Assembly: GCA_964603685.1 (NCBI GenBank)
Contig: CAZRWF010000002.1
Span: forward strand, 1-64,000
DNA: 64,000 nucleotides
Direction: 5' to 3'
Source of the DNA: UBA8401 sp964603685
GTDB lineage: Bacteria > Bacteroidota > Ignavibacteria > UBA10030 > UBA8401
In this document: piece after piece, positions 7,363 to 15,688 of the stretch
How positions within the stretch are numbered: the stretch's first letter is position 1
Layout of the letters: the number at the start of each line of letters is the position of its first letter
The notes under the pieces: generated by a model
What the model was told of the DNA's origin: nothing
Seen by the model: only the letters and a program-made list of their open reading frames with translations
The model's database searches: none
Position numbers and translations under genes: made by a program

Positions 7363-9725
7363 GCGATTTCAACGATGGTGACTCCCGCCCCTCCTTCGTG
7401 CCGTTCACCAAATCTCTGGCTTTTTATTCTGCCGTCATGTTCTAAAAACGATTGGATCCGTTTGCGGAGCGCCCCGGTCCCATGTCCATGAATGATATCC
7501 ACCGTATGGAGACCGGCAAGGATCGCGTCGTCGATAAATTTATCGACAATTTCGATCGCTTCATCACCGAACAACCCCCGAACATCTACTTCTGTTGTTT
7601 GCGGTTTATCGCTTGTATAAAAAGAATTTACCGCGATTCGTTTCGCCTCTTTTTTCGATACCGACTGAATGTTTGCAACGTTCACTTTTGCTTTGATCGA
7701 ATTAAAAGCAACGGTTAAATTTCCGTTTTTATCCGGCAGTGTTAATACGGTTCCCGTTTGTCCGCCGGATCGGAGGACGACGGTGTCATTGATATTGATC
7801 GTAGGTGCATGCCCCTCCTCACCGGAGACACTGGTACGCAGTTCCTGTTCCAGATGGGAGATATCCTTTTCCAGTTGTTGAAGCTGCTCTTTGCCTTTTC
7901 GAATGACATCCTTTTCCGCTTGTTTGGTTTTGATTTCGCGAACAGTCTGTTCCACAGTTGCGGCCGCTCGGTCAATAATTCCCCTCGCTTCGTCAATGGC
8001 TTTCTTTTTCAATTCGCGAATTTCTTTATGAAGCTCCCGGAGTTTACTTTCGTACGATCCGGATAACTCTTTGTATTTCTTGGATTCAGAGTCTGCTACT
8101 GAAAGCTGTAACTGGAGCTCCTGCGAACGTTTTTCCAGGTCGAAGATGAGATGTTCCAGCTTTGCTTTTTGATCACCCAACAGCGACCGTGCATCCTGTA
8201 TGATTGACTCATCGATACCGAGTCGTTGTGCGATTTCCAAAGCATAACTGCTTCCCGGCAGTCCGATTTTAAATCGGTATGTCGGGAGAAGGGTTTCTTG
8301 ATCGAATTCCATTGCCCCGTTTTCCATGCCGGATTCGTTGTGGACAAACGCTTTTAACGCTGCTTGATGTGATGTGGCGATCGTATACGACCGCCGTAAC
8401 GTTAGATTTTTCACCACAGCTGCTGCGATTGCCCCACCTTCTGTCGGATCGGTATTGGAACCGATTTCGTCGATCAAAATCAAAGACCGGTGATCCGCTT
8501 GTTCAATAATTTTTTTAATCTGAAGCACATGCGAACTGTACGTACTGAGGTCGTTTTCGATTGATTGGTTATCACCCATCAAAACGAAAATTTTTGAAAA
8601 GAGCGGGAATTCGGAATCCGGCGAGACCGGTACATGGATTCCTGATTGGACCATTAATGCGAGGATCCCGATCGATTTGAGCGCCACCGTTTTCCCTCCG
8701 GCATTGGGTCCGGTAATGAGAAGCGTGTGATACGATGCACCAATTTCAACGCGTAACGGAACGATGGCCTCTCTGGTATGCCGAAGCAAGAGGATCGGAT
8801 GATATGCCTGATCAATAACAAGAGATCCTGATTCTTTGATAAATGGCGTATTTCCTTTTATTTCAATGGAATATCGCGCCTTAGCGTAACAAATATCGAT
8901 TTGGACAGCTGATTGAAAAGTGTGGAGGATAGGGACGGAATTCAATCGAATCTGGGTTGTTAAATCGCGCAGAATCCGTTCGATCTCGCGTTTCTCCCGG
9001 AAAAATAACTCCGTAATCTCATTGTTCAGCGTGAGCGTTTCGGAAGGTTCAACAAAAACCGTGTGGCCGGTAGCGGATGCCGAATGAATAAATCCGGGAA
9101 ATTTGTTTTTCAGTTCGGACTTGATCGGTATTACCATTCTGCCGTCACGTGTCGTGACGATCTCATCCCGTACCAATCCCTGCTCTGCCGTTGCACGAAG
9201 GATCTTTTCCAGTGCCCGCCGTATGGTTGCCTGTTTATCCGCAATCGACTGGCGAATCGCGCGCAAGTCCTTGCTTGCCGAATCCTTTACCTCGCCGTCC
9301 GGATCAATGGCAAGATCCACGTTGAATTCGATTTCCTTAAACGTTGCTATTGCAGAGCTTATCACCGAGAGCTGAGGTAAATACTCCTTGCGCTTTTCAA
9401 TAAACGATTTGATTGTTCGCGCAGCTCGTAAGGTGGAAACAACATGTTGAAGTTCTTTTGGAGAGAGGATGTTATTCTCGATGGTGGAACGTTGTAACGC
9501 TGTGCGAATGTCTTTAATGCCGTCGATCGGAAACCCACCCTCTCCTTCCAGGATGCGCTTCATTTCGGTGACGCGGAGGTGAGCTGAGGAGATTTCCGCC
9601 ATATCGGCGGTCGGTTCGATCGCCGCAACCGCTTCTTTTCCCGGTTCGGATGAGGCGTAGGATCGTATTCGGTGCAGTATTTTGTGCAGTTCCAGTCTTT
9701 CAGCAGCGGCGGCAAACTGACTCAT
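7359..9725 (-). CDS. mutS2: Endonuclease MutS2
   Basis: 788 residues, the usual MutS2 length. The central ABC-type ATPase has Walker A GPNAGGKT at residues 339-346 and Walker B LILIDEIGSNTDPTEGG with the MutS-family signature; a lysine/glutamate-rich coiled coil follows (about 520-620), then a KOW-like segment and a C-terminal Smr domain (about 710-788) with EVDVRGL and IIHGHGTGALR, the nuclease motifs. The MutS mismatch-recognition domain I is absent. Family members suppress homologous recombination or split collided ribosomes (RqcU in Bacillus). Six bases separate it from the cvpA-like gene upstream. Confidence 0.95.
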   Translation of the reverse strand: MSQFAAAAERLELHKILHRIRSYASSEPGKEAVAAIEPTADMAEISSAHLRVTEMKRILEGEGGFPIDGIKDIRTALQRSTIENNILSPKELQHVVSTLRAARTIKSFIEKRKEYLPQLSVISSAIATFKEIEFNVDLAIDPDGEVKDSASKDLRAIRQSIADKQATIRRALEKILRATAEQGLVRDEIVTTRDGRMVIPIKSELKNKFPGFIHSASATGHTVFVEPSETLTLNNEITELFFREKREIERILRDLTTQIRLNSVPILHTFQSAVQIDICYAKARYSIEIKGNTPFIKESGSLVIDQAYHPILLLRHTREAIVPLRVEIGASYHTLLITGPNAGGKTVALKSIGILALMVQSGIHVPVSPDSEFPLFSKIFVLMGDNQSIENDLSTYSSHVLQIKKIIEQADHRSLILIDEIGSNTDPTEGGAIAAAVVKNLTLRRSYTIATSHQAALKAFVHNESGMENGAMEFDQETLLPTYRFKIGLPGSSYALEIAQRLGIDESIIQDARSLLGDQKAKLEHLIFDLEKRSQELQLQLSVADSESKKYKELSGSYESKLRELHKEIRELKKKAIDEARGIIDRAAATVEQTVREIKTKQAEKDVIRKGKEQLQQLEKDISHLEQELRTSVSGEEGHAPTININDTVVLRSGGQTGTVLTLPDKNGNLTVAFNSIKAKVNVANIQSVSKKEAKRIAVNSFYTSDKPQTTEVDVRGLFGDEAIEIVDKFIDDAILAGLHTVDIIHGHGTGALRKRIQSFLEHDGRIKSQRFGERHEGGAGVTIVEIA

Positions 9726-9731
9726 ACGATA

Positions 9732-10271
9732 TTACTTCGTCTCCATCTTCTTCATTTCGTCGTATACGAGATTCATGACCGTATAATAAAAATCCTGTGA
9801 TTCGGGAAATAACGTGTTTACTTCGTCGAATACCCTCGGCGAAAAGTTCTTCAACGGTTTGTACAACTGTGAATTGAGCCGTGTTTCGATTGAAGGGATA
9901 TTTAAATAAATGCTCATAATGATCAATGCAATGCTGATCATCATCGCACCTTCGAACAATCCCATCACAGTTCCCAAGAGCTTGTTCCATAATGCATCGA
10001 CCATATCTTTGATCAACACCCGGTATAACACCGATTGGGCGAATGTGATCGCGAGAACGATAACGGTAAACGAAAGGAAAAAACCGGTCTGGCCGGAAAT
10101 TCCGATCCCGGCGAAGAGAAGCTCATTCACATCGGCGGAGAACTTCGTCGCAACGATTAACGCGAGTACCAGACAGACAATGCCGATCAATTTTTTGACA
10201 AAGCCGCTCCGGTATCCCGAAACGACGAATAACACTAACACCATGCCGATAATGATATCGATGAATTCCAT
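9732..10271 (-). CDS. CvpA-family membrane protein
   Basis: A 179-residue protein with about four hydrophobic helices; the first (IDIIIGMVLVLFVVSGYRSGF) gives the CvpA/colicin V production family pattern D-x-x-x-G...G...G-x-x-x-G-F. CvpA proteins are inner-membrane proteins linked to colicin V export and envelope stress; the exact role is not known. It lies directly before mutS2, a frequent arrangement (cvpA/yshB-mutS2) in Firmicutes and Bacteroidota. The polar C-terminal 40 residues, from about 140 on, are probably cytoplasmic. Confidence 0.8.
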   Translation of the reverse strand: MEFIDIIIGMVLVLFVVSGYRSGFVKKLIGIVCLVLALIVATKFSADVNELLFAGIGISGQTGFFLSFTVIVLAITFAQSVLYRVLIKDMVDALWNKLLGTVMGLFEGAMMISIALIIMSIYLNIPSIETRLNSQLYKPLKNFSPRVFDEVNTLFPESQDFYYTVMNLVYDEMKKMETK

Positions 10272-10274
10272 AAA

Positions 10275-10712
10275 TTACGCCAGTTGTTGTTTGACGATTT
10301 CGTTGATTAGTTTTCCGTCCAGCTTGCCTTTGAGTTCTTTCATGACCAAGGGCATGATTTTTCCGAGCTCTTTGGTGCCGGCTTCGGCGACGATTTTTAC
10401 GACCACCGCTTGCGCCTCTTCCCGGCTCATTTGTTTCGGAAGGTATTGCTGAACGATCTCGATCTCTTTTGCTTCTTTGTCCGCCAGATCCTTTCGATTC
10501 GCTTTTTCATACATCTCGATGGAGTCTTTCCTCTTTTTGACCGAAGAGAGCAATATCTTCATATCGTCGTCGGCATTCATTTCTCTTCCCGCGCCGCTTT
10601 TTTCAAACTCCAATATTTGTGCACGAAGCATCCGTAACGTATCGATCTTGATACGATCACCGGATTTCATCGCGGCGGTCAGGTCTTTTGTAATGGCTTC
10701 CTTTAAACTCAT
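10275..10712 (-). CDS. GatB/YqeY domain protein
   Basis: A 145-residue YqeY-type protein: helical, with LKEAITKDLTAAMKSGD at the start, the RKDSIEMYEKANRKDLADKE middle and the KIMPLVMKELKGKLDGK C-terminal stretch shared with the tail of the GatB amidotransferase subunit. YqeY proteins are free-standing versions of the GatB tRNA-binding tail; their role is not firmly known, though a link to aminoacyl-tRNA metabolism is assumed. Its start overlaps the SDR stop by 4 bases and only 3 bases separate it from the cvpA-like gene. Confidence 0.88.
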   Translation of the reverse strand: MSLKEAITKDLTAAMKSGDRIKIDTLRMLRAQILEFEKSGAGREMNADDDMKILLSSVKKRKDSIEMYEKANRKDLADKEAKEIEIVQQYLPKQMSREEAQAVVVKIVAEAGTKELGKIMPLVMKELKGKLDGKLINEIVKQQLA

Positions 10713-11428
10713 GGATTTCCTTTTCCGTACATTTGAATGACTTGTCCGTTGATCGACGGGGAGAGGCAGAGATGAACGATCGTCTCCGCAATCTCTTCCG
10801 GAGTGACCCAGGTCCGTTGTTCATCGGCACTTCCCCACTGTTTATTCGATTCCGTGAGGATGATACCCGGCGCAATGACATTCGCCGTGATATCCCCCGT
10901 TCCCTGTTGTTCTTCTGCAATTGTTCGAATCAAAGCGATCACGGCCGATTTAGCCGTTCCGTACGCCCCGCGAAACGCTTCGGGCGTCACTCCCGATTTC
11001 GATGAAATGGCGATGATCCGCCCGGAACGGGATCGTTTCATCATCGGCAATACCTTTTGAGACAACAACAGAACCGATCGTACGTTGAGAGCGAACATCC
11101 GGTCCCACTCTTGCAACGGAATTTCTTCGACCGTCCTTTTTTCTGCGACGCCGCCGACGAGATTGATAAGAATATCAACACCCGTAAAATTTTTCTCCAA
11201 TGCTAAAAAGAACGCATCAACCGATTGTTCCGACGTAACGTCAACCGCAAAATCCGACAAATGGATATGATCTTTTTTTGTTTCGTCAACAAACCTTTGC
11301 GACGACGCACTTCCGGAGTGTACGGCGATGACCGTTGCCCCTTCCGACAGGAATTTTTTTGTCACGACCTTCCCCACCGCGCCGGCAGCACCGGTGACAA
11401 TGACTATTTTTCCTGAAAGTTTCGACAT
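10709..11428 (-). CDS. Short-chain dehydrogenase/reductase
   Basis: A 239-residue classical SDR. The NAD(P)-binding motif TGAAGAVG is at residues 12-19, the catalytic set is Ser142/143, Tyr156 and Lys160 (YGTAK), and the LINLVGG strand corresponds to the usual NNAG. The basic/acidic determinants for cofactor choice are not clear; VHSG after beta-2 suggests NADPH. The substrate is unknown. It is the first gene of the eleven-gene minus-strand unit, with a well-formed promoter whose predicted start point lies only about 5 bases before the ATG, so its mRNA may be nearly leaderless. Confidence 0.88.
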   Translation of the reverse strand: MSKLSGKIVIVTGAAGAVGKVVTKKFLSEGATVIAVHSGSASSQRFVDETKKDHIHLSDFAVDVTSEQSVDAFFLALEKNFTGVDILINLVGGVAEKRTVEEIPLQEWDRMFALNVRSVLLLSQKVLPMMKRSRSGRIIAISSKSGVTPEAFRGAYGTAKSAVIALIRTIAEEQQGTGDITANVIAPGIILTESNKQWGSADEQRTWVTPEEIAETIVHLCLSPSINGQVIQMYGKGNP

Positions 11429-11429
11429 T

Positions 11430-11441
11430 TTGCTATAGCAA
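11430..11441. promoter_or_regulatory. Perfect 12-bp palindrome at SDR transcription start
   Basis: TTGCTATAGCAA is a perfect palindrome lying between the predicted -10 box and the SDR start codon, overlapping the likely start point. It could be an operator; no regulator for it is known. Confidence 0.4.
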
Positions 11442-11468
11442 TATATTACAACATTCTGCTAAAATCAA
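11440..11468 (-). promoter_or_regulatory. Promoter of the eleven-gene SDR-to-SirB1 unit
   Basis: On the minus strand TTGATT (11463-11468) and TATATT (11440-11445) are separated by 17 bases. The predicted start is near 11433, leaving a leader of about 5 bases before the SDR ATG at 11428. Confidence 0.65.
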
Positions 11469-11484
11469 TGATGACAATGCTTCA

Positions 11485-11513
11485 TTGATTCTGGAGTCAA
11501 TTGGGAGTATATT
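11485..11513 (+). promoter_or_regulatory. Promoter of bshC
   Basis: TTGATT (11485-11490), a 17-base spacer, and TATATT (11508-11513). It is divergent from the SDR promoter, with about 16 bases between the two -35 boxes. The predicted start near 11520 gives a leader of roughly 23 bases. Confidence 0.65.
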
Positions 11514-11542
11514 GAGAAAAATATAGGATTGAGCGGACTTCT

Positions 11543-13183
11543 ATGGAATTGATCAACTTTCGTCAACTGACGGAATCAGATGCGGTAAGTGCGTTATATG
11601 CCGACTATCAAACGCACTTTGAAAAAGTGGCGGAATTCTATTCCGGAAATTTTCGCGAAAAAGAAGCTTGGCAAAAGAAGATCGATGTACTCTCCGGCCG
11701 CACGTATGACCGCACAACGTTGCAGCGGGTATTAAACGAACAAAATAGAGAATACCACAGCGGTATCACGACGCTGGCGAACATCGATCTGCTGGGGAAC
11801 GATTCGACCTTTGCGGTCGTCACCGGACAACAGGTGGGACTTTGTACCGGTCCGTTGTATACGATCTATAAGGCGATAACGACGGTTCAATTGGCAAAAA
11901 AACTTTCGAATGATTTTCCGGAATTCAATTTCGTGCCGGTATTTTGGCTGGACAGTGAAGATCATGATTTCAACGAAATCAACACCGTAACGGTGATGAA
12001 TTCGTCAGGAACAATTTCCACGCTGGAATATTTGATCGGCGGAAAACCTCTGGAACGTAATATCGGCGCCGTCGGATCATTTCTTTTGGATGACCAGATC
12101 GGTCCATTCATCTCAACGATGGAAGCGGCCCTTCCCCGGACGGAATTTACCGCATCGTTGATGGAAACAATCCGTGGGTATTACCAACAGGGAAATTCGA
12201 TCGGCAAGGCGTTTGCAACATTTTTTAATCATATCTATGAGGATTCCGGACTGATTTTCCTAAATCCGCAACATCCGGAGCTGAAAAAAATCCTCTCCCC
12301 ATTGTTCACAAACGAAATCAATGCCAATTCCGAAACCTCCAAACTCGTGATCCGCCAAAGCGTGGAATTGGAAGAGCACTATCATGCGCAGATCAAGGCC
12401 AAAGCTCTGAACCTTTTTTTGTTTTACAAAGGCGGACGTCACCTGATCGAACCGTCGGAGAACGGTGACTATTTTCTTAAAAATCTTCGGCAGCGGTACA
12501 CAAAGGAGGAGTTGCTGTCGATCGCCGCGAACACTCCGGAGTTGCTATCACCGAACGTGGTATTGCGCCCGCTCTGTCAGGACACTCTCCTTCCCACCAT
12601 TGCCTATGTGGGCGGCCCCGGCGAGATCGCATACTTCGCACAATTAAAACCGGTATACGAATATTTCCGTCTTCCCATGCCGGTCATATATCCCCGTGCC
12701 AGCGTTACGCTGGTCGAAGAAAAAGTTCAAAAAGTGCTGGAAAAATATTCACTGGAAGTGAATGAACTGTTCGGCGATGTCCAGCATCTGCTCGCGCGTG
12801 TGTCCGAGCAGGTTTCGGAAGTGAAAGTGGATGATCTGTTCACGGGGCTCGAGCAACGGATCAACGACGCCCTCACGGAGGCACGGTTCGGCATCCAGCA
12901 GATTGATCCTACACTCAATGGCACGATCGATGCAACGCGCGATAAATTCCGCCAGCAGCTCGACGTCTTGAAACAAAAAACGCAAAAAGCGCAGCAACAG
13001 AAGGAAGAGATCTCGTTAAAGCAGATACAAAAGGCGGCAATGAACGTTTTTCCGAACGGAAATTTTCAGGAACGGGAATTCAGTGTCGTGCAGTATCTGA
13101 ATAAATACGGACCGGATTTTGTCAAATGGGTTTCGAACGAAATCGCGATCGATAAATTCCAACATCAAGTAATCACGATCTGA
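11543..13183 (+). CDS. bshC: Putative cysteine ligase BshC (bacillithiol synthesis)
   Basis: A 546-residue protein matching the BshC family, which adds cysteine to glucosaminyl-malate in the last step of bacillithiol synthesis. Diagnostic stretches are VVTGQQVGLCTGPLYTIYK (about 90-110), PVFWLDSEDHDFNEI (about 133-147), and YVGGPGEIAYFAQLKPVYE (about 355-373), followed by the long C-terminal coiled coil (about 395-500). Length is normal for the family. It stands alone on the plus strand between two minus-strand operons, with its own promoter and a terminator; bshA and bshB are not in the window. Bacillithiol or its N-methyl form is known from Bacteroidota and Chlorobi. Confidence 0.93.
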   Translation: MELINFRQLTESDAVSALYADYQTHFEKVAEFYSGNFREKEAWQKKIDVLSGRTYDRTTLQRVLNEQNREYHSGITTLANIDLLGNDSTFAVVTGQQVGLCTGPLYTIYKAITTVQLAKKLSNDFPEFNFVPVFWLDSEDHDFNEINTVTVMNSSGTISTLEYLIGGKPLERNIGAVGSFLLDDQIGPFISTMEAALPRTEFTASLMETIRGYYQQGNSIGKAFATFFNHIYEDSGLIFLNPQHPELKKILSPLFTNEINANSETSKLVIRQSVELEEHYHAQIKAKALNLFLFYKGGRHLIEPSENGDYFLKNLRQRYTKEELLSIAANTPELLSPNVVLRPLCQDTLLPTIAYVGGPGEIAYFAQLKPVYEYFRLPMPVIYPRASVTLVEEKVQKVLEKYSLEVNELFGDVQHLLARVSEQVSEVKVDDLFTGLEQRINDALTEARFGIQQIDPTLNGTIDATRDKFRQQLDVLKQKTQKAQQQKEEISLKQIQKAAMNVFPNGNFQEREFSVVQYLNKYGPDFVKWVSNEIAIDKFQHQVITI

Positions 13184-13184
13184 C

Positions 13185-13215
13185 AAAAAAAAGCCGCTTC
13201 TGCGGCTTTTTTTTT
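13185..13215. terminator. Bidirectional intrinsic terminator between bshC and ABC ATPase
   Basis: Stem AAGCCGC/GCGGCTT with loop TTCT (13191-13208), flanked by an A-run before and a T-run after, so it can end bshC on the plus strand and the aroA-ATPase transcript on the minus strand. Confidence 0.9.
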
Positions 13216-13235
13216 GAGCACTGCCATCACGGTGG

Positions 13236-14324
13236 TTATCGAATGACAAGCTCCGTTTTTTTGTCGAAAAAATGAGCGCTGCTCATGTCGAATGTCATGT
13301 CCGCCGTTTGACCGACCGTCATATCCATCGGCGCCATTCGTGCAACCATTGGTGCGCCGCCGCAGGTGAAATAGACAAATATTTCATTTCCCATCGGTTC
13401 CACCACTTCGACGGAAGCGCGAATCTTTGATCCTTTGGATTTTTCACTGGATATATGTTCCGGCCGAATTCCCAGCCAGATTTCCCGCCCCGCGTATTCC
13501 TCCAATCTTTTTTGACGGTCTTTGGGGATATCCACGCTCAATGTCGTCCCTTTTTCCATGAATTTCATTCCGGAACTTTTGACGATCGTCCCTTCGATAA
13601 AATTCATTGCCGGACTCCCGATAAATCCGGCGACAAATTTATTGGCCGGATTGTTATACAATTCCAGCGGCGAATCGATTTGCATCACGTTACCGTCTTT
13701 CATCACCACGATTCTGTCACCCATCGTCATCGCCTCTGTCTGGTCGTGGGTGACATAAATCATCGTTGCATCGAGACGTTTGTGTAATTTGGAAATCTCC
13801 GTCCGCATCTGTACGCGCATTTTTGCGTCGAGATTGGAGAGCGGTTCGTCGAACAGGAATACTTTCGGTTTCCGGACAATTGCCCGGCCGACCGCCACGC
13901 GCTGTCGCTGACCTCCGGAGAGGGCCTTCGGTTTACGGTCGAGATATTCCTCGATGCTGAGAATTTTTGCCGCTTCTCGCACGCGTACGTCGATCTCCTC
14001 CTTCGGAAATTTCCGGAGTTTGAGTCCGAATGCCATGTTTTCATAGACATTCATGTGGGGATACAGCGCATAATTTTGGAACACCATCGCGATGTCGCGG
14101 TCTTTCGGCGGGACGTTGTTCACGACCGTTCCGTCGATCGTCAGTGTCCCGTCGGAAATGTCTTCCAATCCTGCAATCATTCGCAAGGTCGTCGACTTTC
14201 CGCAGCCCGACGGACCGACGAGGACGACAAATTCCTTGTCGCGGATGTCGATGGAGACGCCTTTGACGGCGACTACTCCCCCTTCATATTCTTTTTTGAT
14301 ACGATCGAGCTTTACGTTTGCCAC
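13236..14324 (-). CDS. ugpC: MalK/UgpC-type ABC transporter ATPase
   Basis: A 362-residue sugar-type ABC ATPase with Walker A GPSGCGKST, Q-loop, signature LSGGQRQRVA, Walker B VFLFDEPLSNLDAKMR and the H-loop VTHD, followed by the C-terminal TOBE/OB regulatory domain (about 240-362) with GIRPEHI. I place the start at the GTG at 14324, because an AGGAG lies 5 bases before it and the reading frame upstream runs into aroA; the SD overlaps the aroA TAG stop. Such ATPases energise import of oligosaccharides or glycerol-3-phosphate, but no permease or binding protein is nearby, so it may be a shared MsmK-like ATPase. Confidence 0.9.
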   Translation of the reverse strand: MANVKLDRIKKEYEGGVVAVKGVSIDIRDKEFVVLVGPSGCGKSTTLRMIAGLEDISDGTLTIDGTVVNNVPPKDRDIAMVFQNYALYPHMNVYENMAFGLKLRKFPKEEIDVRVREAAKILSIEEYLDRKPKALSGGQRQRVAVGRAIVRKPKVFLFDEPLSNLDAKMRVQMRTEISKLHKRLDATMIYVTHDQTEAMTMGDRIVVMKDGNVMQIDSPLELYNNPANKFVAGFIGSPAMNFIEGTIVKSSGMKFMEKGTTLSVDIPKDRQKRLEEYAGREIWLGIRPEHISSEKSKGSKIRASVEVVEPMGNEIFVYFTCGGAPMVARMAPMDMTVGQTADMTFDMSSAHFFDKKTELVIR

Positions 14325-14332
14325 ACCGACTC

Positions 14333-15616
14333 CTATCGTTGTAATGTTTGGATCGTTTCCCAAAAGGCCGGGAATGAGATCTCCACACATTGGGGATCGA
14401 CGATCGTCGACGTACCGGGCAGCGCAAGTGATGCGATGCCGAACGACATGGCGATACGATGATCGTCAAAACTGTTGAATGTCGCTGGAAGTAAATTCTT
14501 TTTTGACTCAAAAGCAAACCCGTCCGCATATTCGTCCACGGTCACTCCCATCGCTCGAAGATTGACGGCGACCGCCGCAATCCGATCTGTCTCTTTGTTT
14601 CGAAGGTCCTGTGCGCCATGTACGGTGAATGTTCCTTCGGCAAAAGCAGCGGCGACGGAAAGGATCGGCAGTTCATCGATAATGTTCGGGATCTCCGCTC
14701 CTTCCAGCCGGAGATCCGATCGAAGAGGCGAACTGATGACGACAATGTCCCCCAATTCTTCGCCGCCGACCGATCGTCTGTTTTCCACGGTGATATTTCC
14801 GTTCATCTTCCGCAGTACGTCCAAAAAACCGGTGCGCGTCGGATTTAATCCGACGTTGGTCACAACGATCTCGGAATTCGGAACGATCAGTCCGGCAACG
14901 ATAAAAAATGCCGCCGATGAAGGATCGCCCGGTATCATGAATGGACGGGCATCGAATTCTTTTTTTCCTTCTACGGTAATAACGGACGTCGCTCCGTTCC
15001 GCTGCACCGGAAGGTTCAGCATCCGTTCGGTATGATCGCGCGAAGGTTCATGTTCGATCACGCGCGTTATTCCGTCGGCAAACAGCCCGGCAAGAAGTAC
15101 GGCCGATTTTACTTGAGCGCTGGCGATGGGAAGCGTATACTCGATTGCGGAAAGCCGTTCCACCGGAGAAATGGAAAGCGGTGCCGTATTCCCGGCGGAA
15201 GCGGTGATCCGTGCCCCCATCGCCGTCAGCGGATCGATGATTCGTTTCATGGGACGTTTGACGAGATATTGATCGCCGGTGATGACCGAAGGGAACGGTT
15301 GTCCAGCCAAAATTCCGGAGAGCAACCGCATAGTCGTTCCCGAGTTTCCCGCATCCAACATCGCGGCGGATTGTCGCAGTCCGTACAATCCTTTTCCTTC
15401 CACCGTCACCACATGTCGATCCTGCCGAATGGAAATACCGAGCGACCGGAAACAGGCGATGGTGCTGAGAGGATCGGCCGCGCTCAAAAATCCGGAGATT
15501 TCCGTCGTACCGTTCGCCAAGGCGCCGATCATTACCGCGCGATGGGAAATGGATTTGTCTCCGGGGACGCTGATTTCACCGCGCAATCCGGATGAAGGGT
15601 TGATGGTTCTGTTCAT
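14333..15616 (-). CDS. aroA: 3-phosphoshikimate 1-carboxyvinyltransferase (EPSP synthase)
   Basis: 427 residues, the normal AroA length. Motifs include the N-terminal GEISVPGDKSISHRAVM (phosphoenolpyruvate/shikimate-3-phosphate lysine), the LDAGNSGTTMRLLSG box near residue 90, the GDPSSAAFF stretch, and the C-terminal KETDRIAA and DDHRIAMSF motifs. It condenses PEP and shikimate 3-phosphate in aromatic amino acid synthesis in the cytoplasm. It follows pnp after 72 bases that contain a hairpin, and its stop codon overlaps the ribosome binding site of the ATPase gene. The glycine-rich segment near residue 90 reads LDAGNSGTT. Confidence 0.95.
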   Translation of the reverse strand: MNRTINPSSGLRGEISVPGDKSISHRAVMIGALANGTTEISGFLSAADPLSTIACFRSLGISIRQDRHVVTVEGKGLYGLRQSAAMLDAGNSGTTMRLLSGILAGQPFPSVITGDQYLVKRPMKRIIDPLTAMGARITASAGNTAPLSISPVERLSAIEYTLPIASAQVKSAVLLAGLFADGITRVIEHEPSRDHTERMLNLPVQRNGATSVITVEGKKEFDARPFMIPGDPSSAAFFIVAGLIVPNSEIVVTNVGLNPTRTGFLDVLRKMNGNITVENRRSVGGEELGDIVVISSPLRSDLRLEGAEIPNIIDELPILSVAAAFAEGTFTVHGAQDLRNKETDRIAAVAVNLRAMGVTVDEYADGFAFESKKNLLPATFNSFDDHRIAMSFGIASLALPGTSTIVDPQCVEISFPAFWETIQTLQR

Positions 15617-15647
15617 CTGTTCGTCTGTTCGTCGTCTTTAAAGCACA

Positions 15648-15673
15648 ACAGGTCGGCACGCATGCCGACCTGT
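15648..15673 (-). terminator. Hairpin between pnp and aroA (weak terminator or processing site)
   Basis: A perfect 11-bp stem ACAGGTCGGCA/TGCCGACCTGT with loop CGCA. On the minus strand it lies 15 bases past the pnp stop, but is followed only by a poor U-tract (TGTGCTTT), so it may be partial termination or an RNA-stabilising hairpin rather than a full stop. Confidence 0.5.
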
Positions 15674-15688
15674 CGATGGAAGCGTCCG

